Origin: Xenopus tropicalis
Taxonomy: Eukaryota > Chordata > Amphibia > Anura > Pipidae
Length of the DNA stretch: 64,000 nt
Direction of reading: 5' to 3'
NCBI RefSeq assembly: GCF_000004195.4
Contig: NC_030681.2
Location: 87,482,181-87,546,180, forward strand
The translations under genes were made by a program, and so were the position numbers. Below are positions 36,247 through 48,454 of the stretch, one piece after another. Within the stretch, counting starts at the first letter, position 1, and each line of letters opens with the position of its first letter. The notes beneath the pieces are model-generated. The model had not been told where the DNA came from. It did not search any database and saw only the letters and a list, made by a program, of their open reading frames with translations.

Positions 36247-39200
36247 CAGTAGTTACACTTATTATAGGGTTTTGTTCATGGAAGTTGCATTTACATTTCG
36301 GTATTTGAGGCATAAACTTCAGGCAAAGCGAGAGATATATGCTGACAGATACTGAACAGAGTACAAAATGAGATGCAATTTATTGAATTTATTGGCACAG
36401 GTGTTCAAGCTTGCTGATATAGATATACTCAGAAAACACTTACTTCTAGATCAGTGCTGCTGTAGCATTTAAATACATGTTTTTGATCCTATTGAATAGT
36501 TTTTTAAAAATGTAAAATTATAATGATTTTCTTTTTTGATCTGTTTTCCGAGTGCCTTGTACCTCTGCATGCCAGCTGAAGCCACTGAATATTCCAAATA
36601 AGAAATAAGAACAATGAGCACAAGAGCCAAACTTTTTTTTTTTGTTTTCCTCTCTTAAATACGAAATACAGGGAAAGTAAATGTATATTGAGGTATACCT
36701 CTGGGGTAGAGAACAAAATATACACTATACTATATTATAATTTCCTATAAAGCACTGCCCTTTGTTTGGGATGTCACAATGTACACTTTATTTTTACTAA
36801 AATAAAAGTCAGTATAAAATACAAAGGTTTTGGATCACAGCTATAATGTAGGCTGAACAGTGTATTTTGGCATATATAGGTGTAGATCTAAGTCCCCTTA
36901 TGAGCTGTTCCACTTAACACATATAACCGATACTTCTGAGCCAACACACTGGAAACTTTTAATATCTGGGCTTTTGTAGTATCCTGAGAGTCAAAAATAT
37001 AAGCTTGATCAAGTTTTTTATTATTTGCTATTTTTTATTAATGAAGTGTCTTTTTTGTTCTTACTGACTGGCAGTTGTTTTCTCATTTTATCCTGTTGGA
37101 AATTTAGAAAGTTTTATAAAGTAGAAGTTAGCATTACTCAATCCTTGTAAAAAGTTACATTTCTACAAAAATAGTTTGACAATTCTTTCCAGGCTGATTA
37201 TAATTTTAAAAATGTCCCACATTATTTTTGTTTGATTTGGGTGAATGTTTTTCCTATTTAAGAAAATGTAACATTTTTGTTTTTTCAAACTTTTTCTGCC
37301 ACGCTTATACTTTACGCATATGTGATAATCTTAGGTGCAACAGTGCCCATAAGTGGATCCATAATGATACTGAATTCATCTTTGGGATACTTGAGTCACA
37401 ATTCCAATATCCCTCAATCCTTGGGTGAAATATTCTTTATTTCTCAGGAAGGTTTCAGAGATCTTTGTTATCTGTGTGGGTGTAGTAAACATCACTAGGA
37501 GACAGACAGGTAACTTGTAATCATGAAACTCATCAACCCTTCTTTCACTACTGGATGGAGGGCCAGCGACCACCATACCTCCAATTAATTCCGTTCAGAG
37601 TCTAATGGAACCATTAGCCCCATTGGATTTGTGTGACTTGGAGGAACAATAAAATCAAGGACTGCAGTATGCAAGCTTATCTGTGGCTTGGCTACAAATG
37701 GATTGTGGATCATTTAAAGTTAGTGATCCCCACCCATTGGATTGTGAACAACATGGTGCTCCCTGTGGCCTCAGTGCAGGTCCTTGTTTTTGAACTCCTG
37801 GCTTGAAGGCAAGCTTTTATTACATCAAACAGAGCCTACTCTAGTTGTTCTTCAACTTATTTTACATTTAAATGTGACTCAAGGATAAAACAGGTTGGGG
37901 ACCCTTGATCTAGTTATATCCCACCAGATTGTGAAGCAAACTGATTGGACATATGCTTAAAGTTGTACTAACACTGCCTGCTGAAATCGAGTTTAAAATT
38001 ATATCCCTGACCTCTAAGTTCCCTTGCCTGATAAATATACCATTTAGAGTTGTATCAGCCTGTTACAAAACTAGTCGGCCTCTTGTGATGAATCACAAGT
38101 CCTTTCAGATAAATAATGTGCACTATTTTGGGTGTATGCTGTACAATTCTTTACTCTTAATACCTTTGAAATGATTTTTCCATTAGCTTCACCTACAGAA
38201 TTGCCTACATTAGCAGAGACCTCATACACTACTGAGCCACCATGCCCATTTTTAGGTCCCTGGTAAGACCTCACCTTGAGTATGCAGTGGCATTTTTTGT
38301 CCCAGTACTTACAAGAATAATAATTAGCTGGAGAGAGTGCAAAAATGTGCAACTCAACTGGTAAAGAGATTGTTGGGTGGATTCGATTATTACCTTTACA
38401 ATAGATATATGTTTATTCTATCTTGAGGTTCATTAGCACTCTCTTAGTATCAAATAACAAACATACCAGAAAAGAAGATGCTTTTTTAAGAATGCATTTG
38501 TATTAATATTAACTAATGGAATGCTGATGAACTGCTGGATAGCAATAGCTTATACCCACATCTACCTTTGTAAAGTATAGGATGTGCAACATTGTAGGGT
38601 GTACTGTATATGGGACCAAGAAATAAATGACCAGGTACTGTTCATAAAGTAACATATACTAATGCCACATAAAGACACACTCTGAGACCTTTCTTAAGAC
38701 CTTTCTATTCCCTTCAGCCTTGTTCAATGGCTTTCTATATAGATATCATACAAGATAGATATTGATATCATACAAGATCCAGATATTGAAATTCCATTCA
38801 GTTTCAAAAATCATTGCATGAGCAACACCCCATACCTTCTTACTGGGCAGAGAACTCCCTCAGCTACTCAGGTTTTCCTAGGTGGTGATTCCAATCACTC
38901 CCCCATCCAGTCTCTGTAATTTCCCCCATCTGCTGTGTATCATAGAGAATTCTGGGAGATATTTACATTCCCACATACACCCCCTTCTGTTCAAGCACGT
39001 AGGGTTGGACATTTCTAGCCACCAGACAGTGGACTGTAGATAAAGCAGTGTCACTCTGATGCCATTTTGGGCATAAACCTTTGCTATGCCAAACATGGTC
39101 TACTCAGGAAAATGGGCTTTCCCCTGCTTGCTTGCTATTGCATAGCCATGGCTTCCTCATGTCTTTTATGTTGAGTTCTTAGAGCTTTCTGCATATTTTG

Positions 39201-39418
39201 CTGTTGAACTCTCAAAACTTCCTGGTGATTGGCACTAGTGTGCTGTTGTATAATACAGACCTGAGCCAGCTGGTTTATTAATCCTGCATAGCTCTTGTTC
39301 ACATGAAAAAGGTGTCTGATTCTTTAAGAACAGTGTCTTTATAAGAACTATGACACATTATATAGCATAGAGCATCCTGGGAGAGACATATCACTACCTT
39401 CTCATTCACTGTGCCAAG

Positions 39419-39439
39419 GATATATATATATATATATAT
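39419..39439. repeat. (TA)n microsatellite
   Basis: About 10 TA units read directly. Confidence 0.9.
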
Positions 39440-40382
39440 CAGTTGGCGGGGTTAAGTTTGATGGACTGTTTTTTATCAACCTCAATGAACTTTGTAACAA
39501 TATGGCCAAGATTACTATGATGAGAGTAAATAGTTACATATATGACACAAATTTGGTTCTGTTAAACATTTTGAATGCCCATGCCTTTACAACGTATTTA
39601 AGTAATTTACATTAGAAGAGATGGAAAAAGTGCTTTCATTTCTAAAAGGAAAAAATGGATATTGTACTAGGCAAAATGTGCACTATTACTTTTTATGTGC
39701 TTTATGTTTTAGTGTGCTTTTAACATAACCAATTTGCATGTGTTTATATTTTTTCTTTGGAAGCATTCGGCCCGCAGATTTCTCAGCAAGCAATTGCTCT
39801 CTATTGCAAAAACATGCATCGCAACTATGCTTTTTGGCTGTCCATTCATCAGGAATCCTGATAATGACTTTAACAGACAGCCAAACACCCTCTTACTATT
39901 ATTAGTAAGATCTATTTTATTTTGCATGAAGGAGGATGGGCTCACCTAGGCAGTGTCCTACATGTCTGTAAACACAGCTGTTAGCAATCTCTTATCTGCA
40001 TGAGTCACCTAGTGGCAAAATACAGTCTATTTATTCTATACTATTTATAAGTTTCAGTTTGGACTAAAAATATATGTTAGCATCCAATTGATTGTATACG
40101 AAATATTTTCTTGGAAACCTATCAGCCTCTCTAGTATTAAAGCGCTGATAATATTTTCATGTTGAAGAAAGCAAAGTTCTGTACTACCTTAAAGGAAATA
40201 AATAGGCACATTTACAGGAAATAAACAAGTAATTTATTCCAAGAAAGACTATTGTAAACTGCAGGTAAAAGATTATAACTCTCCTGATCTGTACTGTATT
40301 AAATCATGCAAGAATGTTTGCAACCTTTGGATTTCCTGAACCAAAAAAGAATATGGCTAGAAACACTGTATTTTATATACTA

Positions 40383-42000
40383 CAGTGGTGTGAAAAACTA
40401 TTTGCCCCCTTCCTGATTTATTATTCTTTTGCATGTTTGTCACACTTAAATGTTTCTGCTTATCAAAAACCGTTAACTATTAGTCAAAGATAACATAATT
40501 GAACACAAAATGCAGTTTTTAAATGAAGGTTTACGTTATTAAGGGAGAAAAAAGACTCCAAATCTCCATGGCCCTGTGTGAAAAAGTGATTGCCCCCCTT
40601 GTTAAAAAATAACTTAACTGTAGTTTATCACACCTGAGTTTAATTTCTGTAGTCACCCCCAGGCCTGATTACTGCCACACCTGTTTCAATCAAGAAATCA
40701 CTTAAATAGGAGCTACCTGACACAGAGAAGTAGACCAAAAGCACCTCAAAAGCTAGACATCATGCCAAGATCCAAAGAAATTCAGGAACAAATGAGAACA
40801 AAAGTAATTGAGATCTATCAGTCTGGTAAAGGTTATAAAGCCATTTCTAAAGCTTTGGGACTCCAGCGAACCACAGTGAGAGCCATTATCCACAAATGGC
40901 AAAACATGGAACAGTTGTGAACCTTCCCAGGAGTGGCCGGCCGACCAAAATTACCCCAAGAGCACAGAGACAACTCATCCGAGAGGCCACATAGGACCCC
41001 AGGACAACATCTAAAGAACTGCAGGCCTCACTTGCCTCAATTAAGGTCAGTGTTCACGACTCCACCATAAGAAAGAGACTGGGCAAAAACGGCCTGCATG
41101 GCAGATTTCCAAGGCGCAAACCACTTTTAAGCAAAAAGAACATTATGGCTCGTCTCAATTTTGCTAAAAAACATCTCAATGATTGCCAAGACTTTTGGGA
41201 AAATACCTTGTGGACCGACGAGACAAAAGTTGAACTTTTTGGAAGGTGCGTGTCCTGTTACATCTGGCGTAAAAGTAACACAGCATTTCAGAAAAAGAAC
41301 ATCATACCAACAGTAAAATATGGTGGTGGTAGTGTGATGGTCTGGGGTTGTTTTGCTGCTTCAGGACCTGGAAGGCTTGCTGTGATAGATGGAACCATGA
41401 ATTCTACTGTCTACCAAAAAATCCTGAAGGAGAATGTCCGGCCATCTGTTCGTCAACTCAAGCTGAAGCGATCTTGGGTGCTGCAGCAGGACAATGACCC
41501 AAAACACACCAGCAAATCCACCTCTGAATGGCTGAAGAAAAACAAAATGAAGACTTTGGAGTGGCCTAGTCAAAGTCCTGACCTGAATCCTATTGAGATG
41601 TTGTGGCATGACCTTAAAAAGGCGGTTCATGCTAGAAAACCCTCAAATAAAGCTGAATTACAACAATTCTGCAAAGATGAGTGGGCCAAAATTCCTCCAG
41701 AGCGCTGTAAAAGACTCGTTGCAAGTTATCGCAAACGCTTGATTGCAGTTATTGCTGCTAAGGGTGGCCCAACCAGTTATTAGGTTCAGGGGGCAATTAC
41801 TTTTTCACACAGGGCCATGTAGGTTTGGATTTATTTTCTCCCTAAATAATAAAAACCCTCATTTAAAAACTGCACTTTGTGTTTACTTGTGTTATCTTTG
41901 ACTAATAGTTAAATGTGTTGATGATCAGAAACATTTTGTGTGACAAACATGCAAAAGAATAAGAAATCAGGAAGGGGGCAAATAGTTTTTCACACCACAG
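40383..42000 (+). mobile_element. Tc1/mariner-type transposon, degraded
   Basis: About 215-bp TIRs (40383-40599 and about 41789-42000) start CAGTGGTGTGAAAAACTATT and, reversed, CTGTGGTGTGAAAAACTATT. The 5' end abuts TA (40381-40382). At the 3' end two bases (CC) separate the element from the next TA. It encloses a broken transposase. About 1.6 kb is a usual Tc1 length. Confidence 0.9.
40762..41783 (+). pseudogene. Tc1-type transposase pseudogene
   Basis: The N-terminal part opens at ATG 40762 with a helix-turn-helix region (SGKGYKAISKALGLQRTTVR). It stops after 52 codons at TGA (40918-40920), apparently after a one-base deletion near 40897-40904: the rest of the protein continues in the neighbouring frame. 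That frame carries a second break, TAG at 40992-40994. From ATG 41145 a 212-codon stretch is open and keeps the catalytic triad: WTDETK, QQDNDPKHTS and SPDLNPIEMLW, a DD34E arrangement. The C-terminal half is therefore well preserved, but the element cannot make its own full transposase. Confidence 0.92.
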
Positions 42001-42059
42001 CCTAAAGTTTAGCATCTCTATAGCAGTAATGATCAAGGCCTTCAGTTGTGCACAGAAGA

Positions 42060-42170
42060 TCCCCATTTGGATTATGTTAGAAGTGTCTGTGACACTCACA
42101 TGCTCAGTGGGCTCTGAGTAGCTGTTGAGAAGCTAAGCTTAGGGGTCGTTGCAAATTATCCTCAGCTTTG
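42060..42170 (-). repeat. Interspersed repeat; paralogous empty site of the LTR insertion
   Basis: The reverse complement reads CCCCTAAGCTTAGCTTCTCAA and on through GAGCCCACTGAGCATGTG. It matches the left flank of the 5' LTR (about 13240-13270) joined to the right flank of the 3' LTR (21580-21700), with CTTA present once. Confidence 0.8.
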
Positions 42171-42522
42171 CCAGTCATATATATATACACACAAAAGGTG
42201 CTCTGCACTCAACCATTATCAATATATATATAGGTCATCAAGACATTCGGTGCATTAAGTTACCACAATATGCCATCCCCGTTAAGCAAAATAGGGATTG
42301 TTTGTCCATATATTGCAATATACTTCAAGCTGGCCAACTACGTCAACCACACTCACTTTTATCTGATTCATTAAGAATTCTACTGCTTCAATATACATTT
42401 AACAAAGGGACTAAGTTTTACCTGCAGATTGCTTGCTTTCAAGGTTAAAACCCCCACATGGTTGCCCTTTTTTTGGCTCATTTGCAGAGGACATCTTGTG
42501 GTGAGCACAACTTTCCCTTTTC

Positions 42523-42524
42523 AG

Positions 42525-42564
<40 letters not shown>
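42523..42564. repeat. (TA)n microsatellite
   Basis: About 20 TA units with one AC interruption. Confidence 0.9.
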
Positions 42565-42565
<1 letters not shown>

Positions 42566-43052
42566 CAAATTGTGATCTGGTCCCTAAGCTCAGGTAAGTG
42601 ATAGCAGTGATAGCAGCACAGAGCATGTGCAGTGAATCAGCAGAAAAGAAGATGGGGAGCTACTGGGCATCTATGTAGGCACAGATCTTCCTTGCTAAAG
42701 GGCTGGGATTGCCTTGGGCTGGTACAGAACCCCAATACATAATGTGCAGCATTTTTAGCTTACTTCTACTTTGTTAAGATATACTTCTCCTCTAATAACA
42801 TCTAAACATTAAACCCAGTAGGATTGTTGGATTGGTTTGCCACCAATATGGATTCATGCAGCTCATTTCCTATGAAGTACAAGCTACTGTTTAATTATTA
42901 CAGAGAAAAAGGAAATAAGTCTGTAGTTTGGAACTTTCTGGATAACAGGGTTCAAGGTAAGATATATATATAATAATTGTGCGGTTAGGGTGTCAATATA
43001 CTAGTGTTTGTTCTTTTATTTGAATCTACTGCTCAGATTTTGAGCACATTAA

Positions 43053-43267
43053 GGGCTGTGACACACAGGGAGATTAGTTGCTGCACGGCGGCGCGCTTTG
43101 CAGAAGTCGCAGAAGTTTCCTCTCACTTCGGCAAATCGCGCCACTGCGTATGCCATCCCATTGGCGATTTACATTCTAGCCGGTTGGATGGCATTTCGGG
43201 GAGATTAGTCGCCTGCGACAAGGATGATTTGTCGCACGGGGACTAATCTCCCCATGTGTCACAGCCC
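43053..43267. mobile_element. Harbinger-type MITE, 215 bp
   Basis: TIR GGGCTGTGACACACAGGGAG and an imperfect complement ending GTGTCACAGCCC, flanked by TAA (43050-43052 and 43268-43270). The 3-bp TAA TSD fits PIF/Harbinger. Confidence 0.75.
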
Positions 43268-43270
43268 TAA

Positions 43271-43367
43271 GGGTGAAGGCACATGGGGCGATTAGTCGCC
43301 TGCGGTTAAATCCTGGCTACCATGAGATTTAATAGTCGGTGAATAAATGCCCCCTGTGCCATTGCCC
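43271..43367. mobile_element. Second, abutting Harbinger-type MITE, 97 bp
   Basis: Starts GGGTGAAGGCACATGGGG and ends CCCCTGTGCCATTGCCC. TAA lies on both sides (43268-43270, shared with the neighbour, and 43368-43370). Confidence 0.65.
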
Positions 43368-43752
43368 TAAACAGTATCGATAACAAGGCAAAATACTTGG
43401 ACCAGTAATTCTGTGATTTAAAGTATCACTATAATAGAGATATAGGAATGATATCTGAAAGAACCAGGGATAGAAGACCTTTTTGTGACAGTGATCTGGC
43501 AGTTTAGTTGCAAGGCAAAGCCATTTTCCCATAGCAAAACCTTAAACCTGAAATCTAGATACTTCTTAATTGGCAGCATGTCATGGCAGCATGTCCCTGC
43601 CAACAATGTAGTACTTAGGTTGTTGGCACGGATAGGGTTATGTACTTCTACTAACTTTTGTATGTGAACTAAACAGACTATGGGCAAACTGTTGTTTCTA
43701 ATAGTTGACTAATAGTTCTAATAATAGTGATTTTCCAACCTTTCTCTACAAC

Positions 43753-43974
43753 CAGTGTTGAGTGAATCTGTCCCGTTTTGGTTTGCCATAAAATTTGCCA
43801 AACTGTGAAAAAAAGCATTTGTCGCGCAATTTTTTTTTGTATCCCGCGACCACGCCCAATTTGACACAACTGCACCCAATTTTTCTGCAGCGAATTTTCA
43901 CAGAAGTTTCGTGAAACAATTCGCCAATGGTGAAATGCAGAAATTCATGTTTGGCGAAAAAATTTGCTCATCAC
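43753..43974. mobile_element. hAT-type MITE, copy A
   Basis: Same family as 4704-5026 and 63499-63886. The left 8-mer TCTACAAC (43745-43752) precedes AGTGTTGAGTGAAT. The right end stops at GCTCATCAC, and the expected TA plus most of the right TSD are missing. Confidence 0.7.
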
Positions 43975-44775
43975 AACTTGACATTCAATAGGAATCCTTT
44001 TGCATTTTTTCATACAGTAAATGGAAAAATTATGTATTGTCTGCTAAATATACAGTGAATTTAACTTTTAAAGAAAGATGTGTGCATATTGGCAGATGGA
44101 TCATTTTTTACTAATTTCCAGTACATCAGAAATAGCAGCATTCCAGCTTCAGGGGTCTTGATATGTTTGGCTCATTTTATGTAATGAAATGTGCTTGAGG
44201 TTTTATGTGAAATGTATTGGAATACTTTACTTTAATATGATCTCATTCAAGTGTGCCATAGCCCAAATTAACACATTCTCATGCTCTGCTAAAAATATGA
44301 GTTTCATTTTTCATTTGCCTTATTTAAGGGACAAAAAGTATTTTAAAGAAAAGTATAAATATTCAGTTGGACAGCCTTCCATAGAAATATAATAAAATTG
44401 ATTATGCTCAATTAAATAAAAAGATTTGTGTGGTTGTCTGTGGGGAAATGGTACTGGGTCGTGGTAAAATTTGGGGACATGATGTTAAGGCTTGCAAAAA
44501 GAATCTTAGAATCTGATTGTACATTTGCATAATCTAAATGAACTTGGAAATTGCAGAATAAAGCTTTCACACTTTTTAACTGGCAAATATCTCTTCTTGT
44601 AAGATGTCAAATAAATTACTTTATGGATAATGTTTTTTAAATATTTATTCAGCACAAAGAAACTGGCATAGCATTATTTTAGAGTAGTATTTTATAGACT
44701 TGCCTACTTGTATGAATATATTTAATATATCTGTATAGTTACATAGGGTTGAAAAAAGACCAGGGTTCATCAAGT

Positions 44776-45843
44776 TCAACCCTTCCAAGTAAAAGTATAA
44801 TTAACAGAATCTGCCATTACCACATCTCTAGGAAGGGCATTCCCCAACCTCACTGCCCTCACCGTGAAAAACCACCTACGCTGCTTCAAATGGAAGCTCC
44901 GTTCCTCTAATCTAAAGGGGTGACCTCTGGTGTGTTGATTGTTTTTATGGGAAAAAAGAACACCCCCTATCTGTCTATAATATGAACCTTCTGTGAGGTA
45001 CTGTATCAAACGATTTTGCAAAGTCAAGTAGATGACATCAACTGCCATTACAGCATCGAGGTTCCTACTCACCTCCTCATAAAAGGCGACTAAATTAGTC
45101 TGGCAAGATCTGTTACGCATAAAACCATGCTGGCACAAACTTATAGTATTGTGAACTGAAATGTGTTCAAGTACCCTATCTCTTATTACCCCTTCCAAAA
45201 GCTTTCCTACTACTGATGTCAGACTAACAGGCCTATAGTTTTCAGGTTGAGAACGGGATCCCCTTTTAAATAACGGCACCACATTAGCAATCCGCCAGTC
45301 TCTCTGCACCATGCCAGACCACAACGAATCCTGAAAAATTAAGTGAAGAGGTTTGGCAATCACAGCGCTCAGCTCATTTAATACCCTGGGATGAATCCCA
45401 TCCGGCCCTGGACCTTTGTTTACCTTTACATGTTCAAGTCTCTTTTGAATTTCCTCCTGGGTGACCCATGCGTCAGTAGCGTCATTAGCTGGCTCCTCAG
45501 ATGTATGGAAAGATGAAAAATAAGTGTTCAAAATTTCTGCTTTTTCCCCGTTCTCATCAACCAACTTACCCCCCCATGATAATAAGGTTCCCACCCCTTC
45601 TTGCTTCATTTTTTTACTATTCACATGATTAAAAAATGGTTTTGGGTTCTTTTTACTCCTAGCTGCAATATCCCTTTCCATTTCTATTTTAGCTTGCCTG
45701 ATGAATGCTTTAAAAGTAAGTTTTTTCTTACCAACCTCAACAGTAACATTTTTATTCAGCCATAAAGGTTTTGCTTTTTGATGCCTCTCCTTGCTTACAA
45801 GGGGAATATACTGATCTGTATACTTGCAATGCAATGTTTAAAA
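44776..45843 (-). pseudogene. CR1 ORF2 fragment (RT), internally deleted
   Basis: An open frame of about 350 codons encodes the endonuclease-RT linker (KPLWLNKNVTVEVGKKK), RT blocks GPGPDGIHPRVLNEL, NYRPVSLTSVVGKLLEGVI and QHGFMRNRSCQTNLVAFYEE, and the start of DVIYL. It then jumps to the C-terminal end (KNNQHTRGHPFRLEERSF, RWFFTVRAVRLGNALP). The palm segment with the catalytic YADD/FADD motif is missing, so a deletion of several hundred base pairs fused the two parts while keeping an open frame. It cannot be an active polymerase. Confidence 0.85.
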
Positions 45844-45849
45844 GTTAAA

Positions 45850-46040
45850 AAATGTTTTTTTGACGCAACAGCACCCAATTTTTCAGTAGTGATTTTTCAC
45901 AGAAGTTTTGCGAAACAATTCACCAATGGCGAAATGTGGAAATTCACTGCGAAAAAATTAGCTCATCACTATCTACAACTTGACATTCCATAGGAATAAT
46001 TTGCATTTTTTCATACAGTGAATGGAAAAATTATGTATTA
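45850..46040. repeat. hAT MITE right half plus flank, copy B, inside the CR1
   Basis: The right half of the MITE ends CTCATCACTA (45971) and is followed by TCTACAAC (45972-45979) and a flank that matches the right flank of copy A (43975-44035), including GCATTTTTTCATACAGT. TCTACAAC is also the left TSD of copy A. Confidence 0.75.
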
Positions 46041-46045
46041 ACATC

Positions 46046-46600
46046 ATTTTCCTTCTGTGTCTAACCCTATGAAAAGCCTTTCCCAGTTGACACATTGCAG
46101 AGATGCCCTTATACTAGCAAAGTCTGCTCATCTAAAATTGAGCATTTTAGTTAATCCCTTCTAGAGTTGTCTCTGCAGCATTATCTCAAAGGAGACCATG
46201 TTGTGATCACTGTTCCCCAAATGCTCACCCACACAAATGTTAAAGATGAGTTCAGTATTAAAAAAAAAAAAAGTTGTCATTTAGCATATTTACAAACCTA
46301 CTAGCTTTTTCTGAATTAGTCAACCCCATTACTCCAGTCAATGTCCAGATAATTAAAGTCCCCCCTAATAACAACTTGACCTTGTTGTGAAGCCTCCTCC
46401 ATTTGCAATAGTAGCTGGGCCTCATCCCCCTTACTTATACAGGGCGGTTTATAGCATACACCAGTGATCATTTTCTTTGTAACCTTTCGCCCTGGTGAAA
46501 TTTCTACCCAAAGAGATTCTACATTTCCGTTGGTAATGTCTTGGGATAGTGTTTTCCCACTGAGGAAAGGTCTTTCCCCAAGGAACGAGATGTGTATGCA
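46046..46600 (-). pseudogene. CR1 endonuclease fragment with stops
   Basis: The minus strand reads, with stops and shifts, WVEISPGRK, VCYKPP, VVIRGDFNYLDIDWSNG and GNSDHNMVSFEI. These are the hallmark GDFN and SDHN motifs of the apurinic-like endonuclease of non-LTR retrotransposons. Several stops follow (for example after LQRQL). It joins the RT part across the insert at 45844-46045. Confidence 0.75.
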
Positions 46601-48241
46601 ATAGGGAGAGAAAAGTAAAATACTATTCTAATATTTAAAATTTCAGACATTATGTGCAGAATCTGGAGCCTGGTGTGTTATTCTTGCAAAACCACTTGAC
46701 GTAGGGTTAGTGCAGAGATGTACATACAGTGCTTAAGTGATTGTGGGGTACATTATGATGATTTTAATGAGTGGCTGAGAGCAGGGCAAGAGGAAATGTG
46801 CAAAAAAAAAAAAGAACCCCCAGTTGAGTACCAAATTACAGCAGACCTACCCACAGGATTATATTAGGATCAGGGCTGTCTTCTGACAAAGAAGTAATTG
46901 GGATTTCATAGGAAATGTATAAATGTATTTTAAGGAGGTGAAACAACATGGGAGATCATACCACTTCAAGAGAGAAAAAAGATCACTGGTGGAGACAGAA
47001 GTCAGGCTGTTGCAGCCTAAGCCTGCGATTCCAGTGTTCTAGATGAAAGTGATTATTAAATCCCCCGGAATTTTGTCATTTTTTTTAAAGGATGTGTTTT
47101 GGACCAGCTATGATAGTAGTGGAGAGCCTCTACATCTCTATCCCATACGATGGCAGTGTGGAAACTGTGTCTACCTGGACAGGAATACAGCCCGACAGGA
47201 ATAGACATTGCAGTAACATTTCAGACTACAGAATAATTATTAGTGAATTATTTACAACTGAAACTTACATAGAACTGTGTGCCATATAATTGTTAAGAGT
47301 TCATCACTACTTCTACACAGATTCATTACAGTTCCACAAGCCCTCCATAATAATAGGTTTTACATGGAACTAATTTTCATTCAAGTATGACATATACTTT
47401 GCAGGGAGGAACTGTAAAGAGGTTAACCATTGACCCTTTGCAAACTTATTACGAGGACATTTTAAAGTTACATTAATTTATCCCACTGAGATTTTCATTC
47501 ATATTTTATACAATGGATAAAATTTATTCATGATATTTTTGTTGTCGGTGGGGCCACACTAACCCCATATGTAAGAAAAGGCAATAAATTTGCCCATGTC
47601 CAGTAACCCATAGCGACCAATAAGATGTTTGTATTTTACACAGGTGACCAGTAAATATGTCCTGCTATTTGGTTGCTATGGGTTAATGCACCTAAGCAAA
47701 CAATACTTTTTATTACATTACTCAATAAGATTAATAAGCATGAAATTGTATTATATCCAAAACAGAAAGTTAGAGATAAATTCTAATTCTTATATGATTA
47801 ATACATTTATTTTAAATACATGTAATGTGTTGTCAAGCAACCAGTAGATGTCACTGTTGATGAATTTATTTAAAGGAAGTGACTAATAATTTAAAGCTTG
47901 ATAAAGAGCCATGTGGGCTAAAAACATAACTTTTCTATGCTCTATCTTTAAATCAAGGCATTTGATGTATTAACATGTATTGAGTACTGCCAACTGGTTT
48001 TATACCCGGTTTGACTGTTAACATAAGCATAAGTGGAGAGGTTTGGTGCAAATTGAGAGAATCAAAGGACCTTAAGGCATCATAAAATAGAGGGGATGGG
48101 GCTGCACAAGTAACGTGCCCATCTGATTGGTAGGTACAATATACCATGTGTACAGATTTATTATTGATTTTGTACAGCTAGGGGGATATCCATGAACTGA
48201 CCGAAACTCTATAATTGTGTATCTGCATACAAATATACTGA
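46601..48241. other. Non-coding stretch
   Basis: No exon recognised. 47605-47690 is a third copy of the AACCCATAGC repeat, here with inverted ends (TAACCCATAGC and GCTATGGGTTA). Confidence 0.6.
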
Positions 48242-48249
48242 TCATACAT

Positions 48250-48454
48250 TAGGGTTGTCACCTCTGCTGGCTAAGAAAGCTGGGCAGGGGGCGGGGAGGA
48301 GGCGGGGTAGGGCTGTGATGCCACAGGGGCGGGGCTATGACACTGAGTCCTGCCCAGTTTTCCTAATTAGGGAAACCATGCAGGCGGTTTAGACCGGGGC
48401 AGCCCTTCTAAAAACCAGGCTGTCTGGGTCAAAAACAGACAGGTTGCAACCCTA
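48250..48454. mobile_element. hAT-type MITE, GC-rich, 205 bp
   Basis: Ends TAGGGTTGTCACCT and AGGTTGCAACCCTA. The flanking 8-mers TCATACAT (48242-48249) and CCATACAT (48455-48462) differ at one base. The interior is markedly G+C rich (GGGGCGGGG boxes) against AT-rich surroundings. Confidence 0.8.

Larger units (their letters stand above)
33785..40382. other. AT-rich non-coding region
   Basis: 6.6 kb without a recognisable exon. It contains a repeat at 35941-36246 (listed) and a TA microsatellite at 39419-39439. The short open frames here look random (low complexity, no domain). I see nothing else defined. Confidence 0.6.
42001..43744. other. Repeat-rich non-coding stretch
   Basis: 42060-42170 is the inverted paralogue of the site into which the LTR element inserted. 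A TA microsatellite lies at about 42523-42564, and 42580-42780 is distantly similar, inverted, to 12890-13080. Two Harbinger-type MITEs are listed separately. No exon is seen. Confidence 0.6.
44736..46600 (-). mobile_element. CR1-like LINE fragment, antisense, interrupted
   Basis: On the minus strand the order is endonuclease end (about 46600-46046), foreign insert (about 46045-45844), linker and RT (45843-44776), and a 3' end near 44736. The 3' terminal sequence is of a kind I recall as abundant in Xenopus. CR1 assignment rests on the RT motifs (GPDGIHPRVL, YRPVSLTS, QHGF, SCQTNLVAFYEE) and on the C-terminal RGHPF...FFTVRAVRL pattern. 5'-truncated, as is usual for LINEs. Confidence 0.85.

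Noticed and set aside
44776..45843. Functional reverse transcriptase gene
   Set aside because: The catalytic palm motif is deleted and the endonuclease part contains stops and an insertion.
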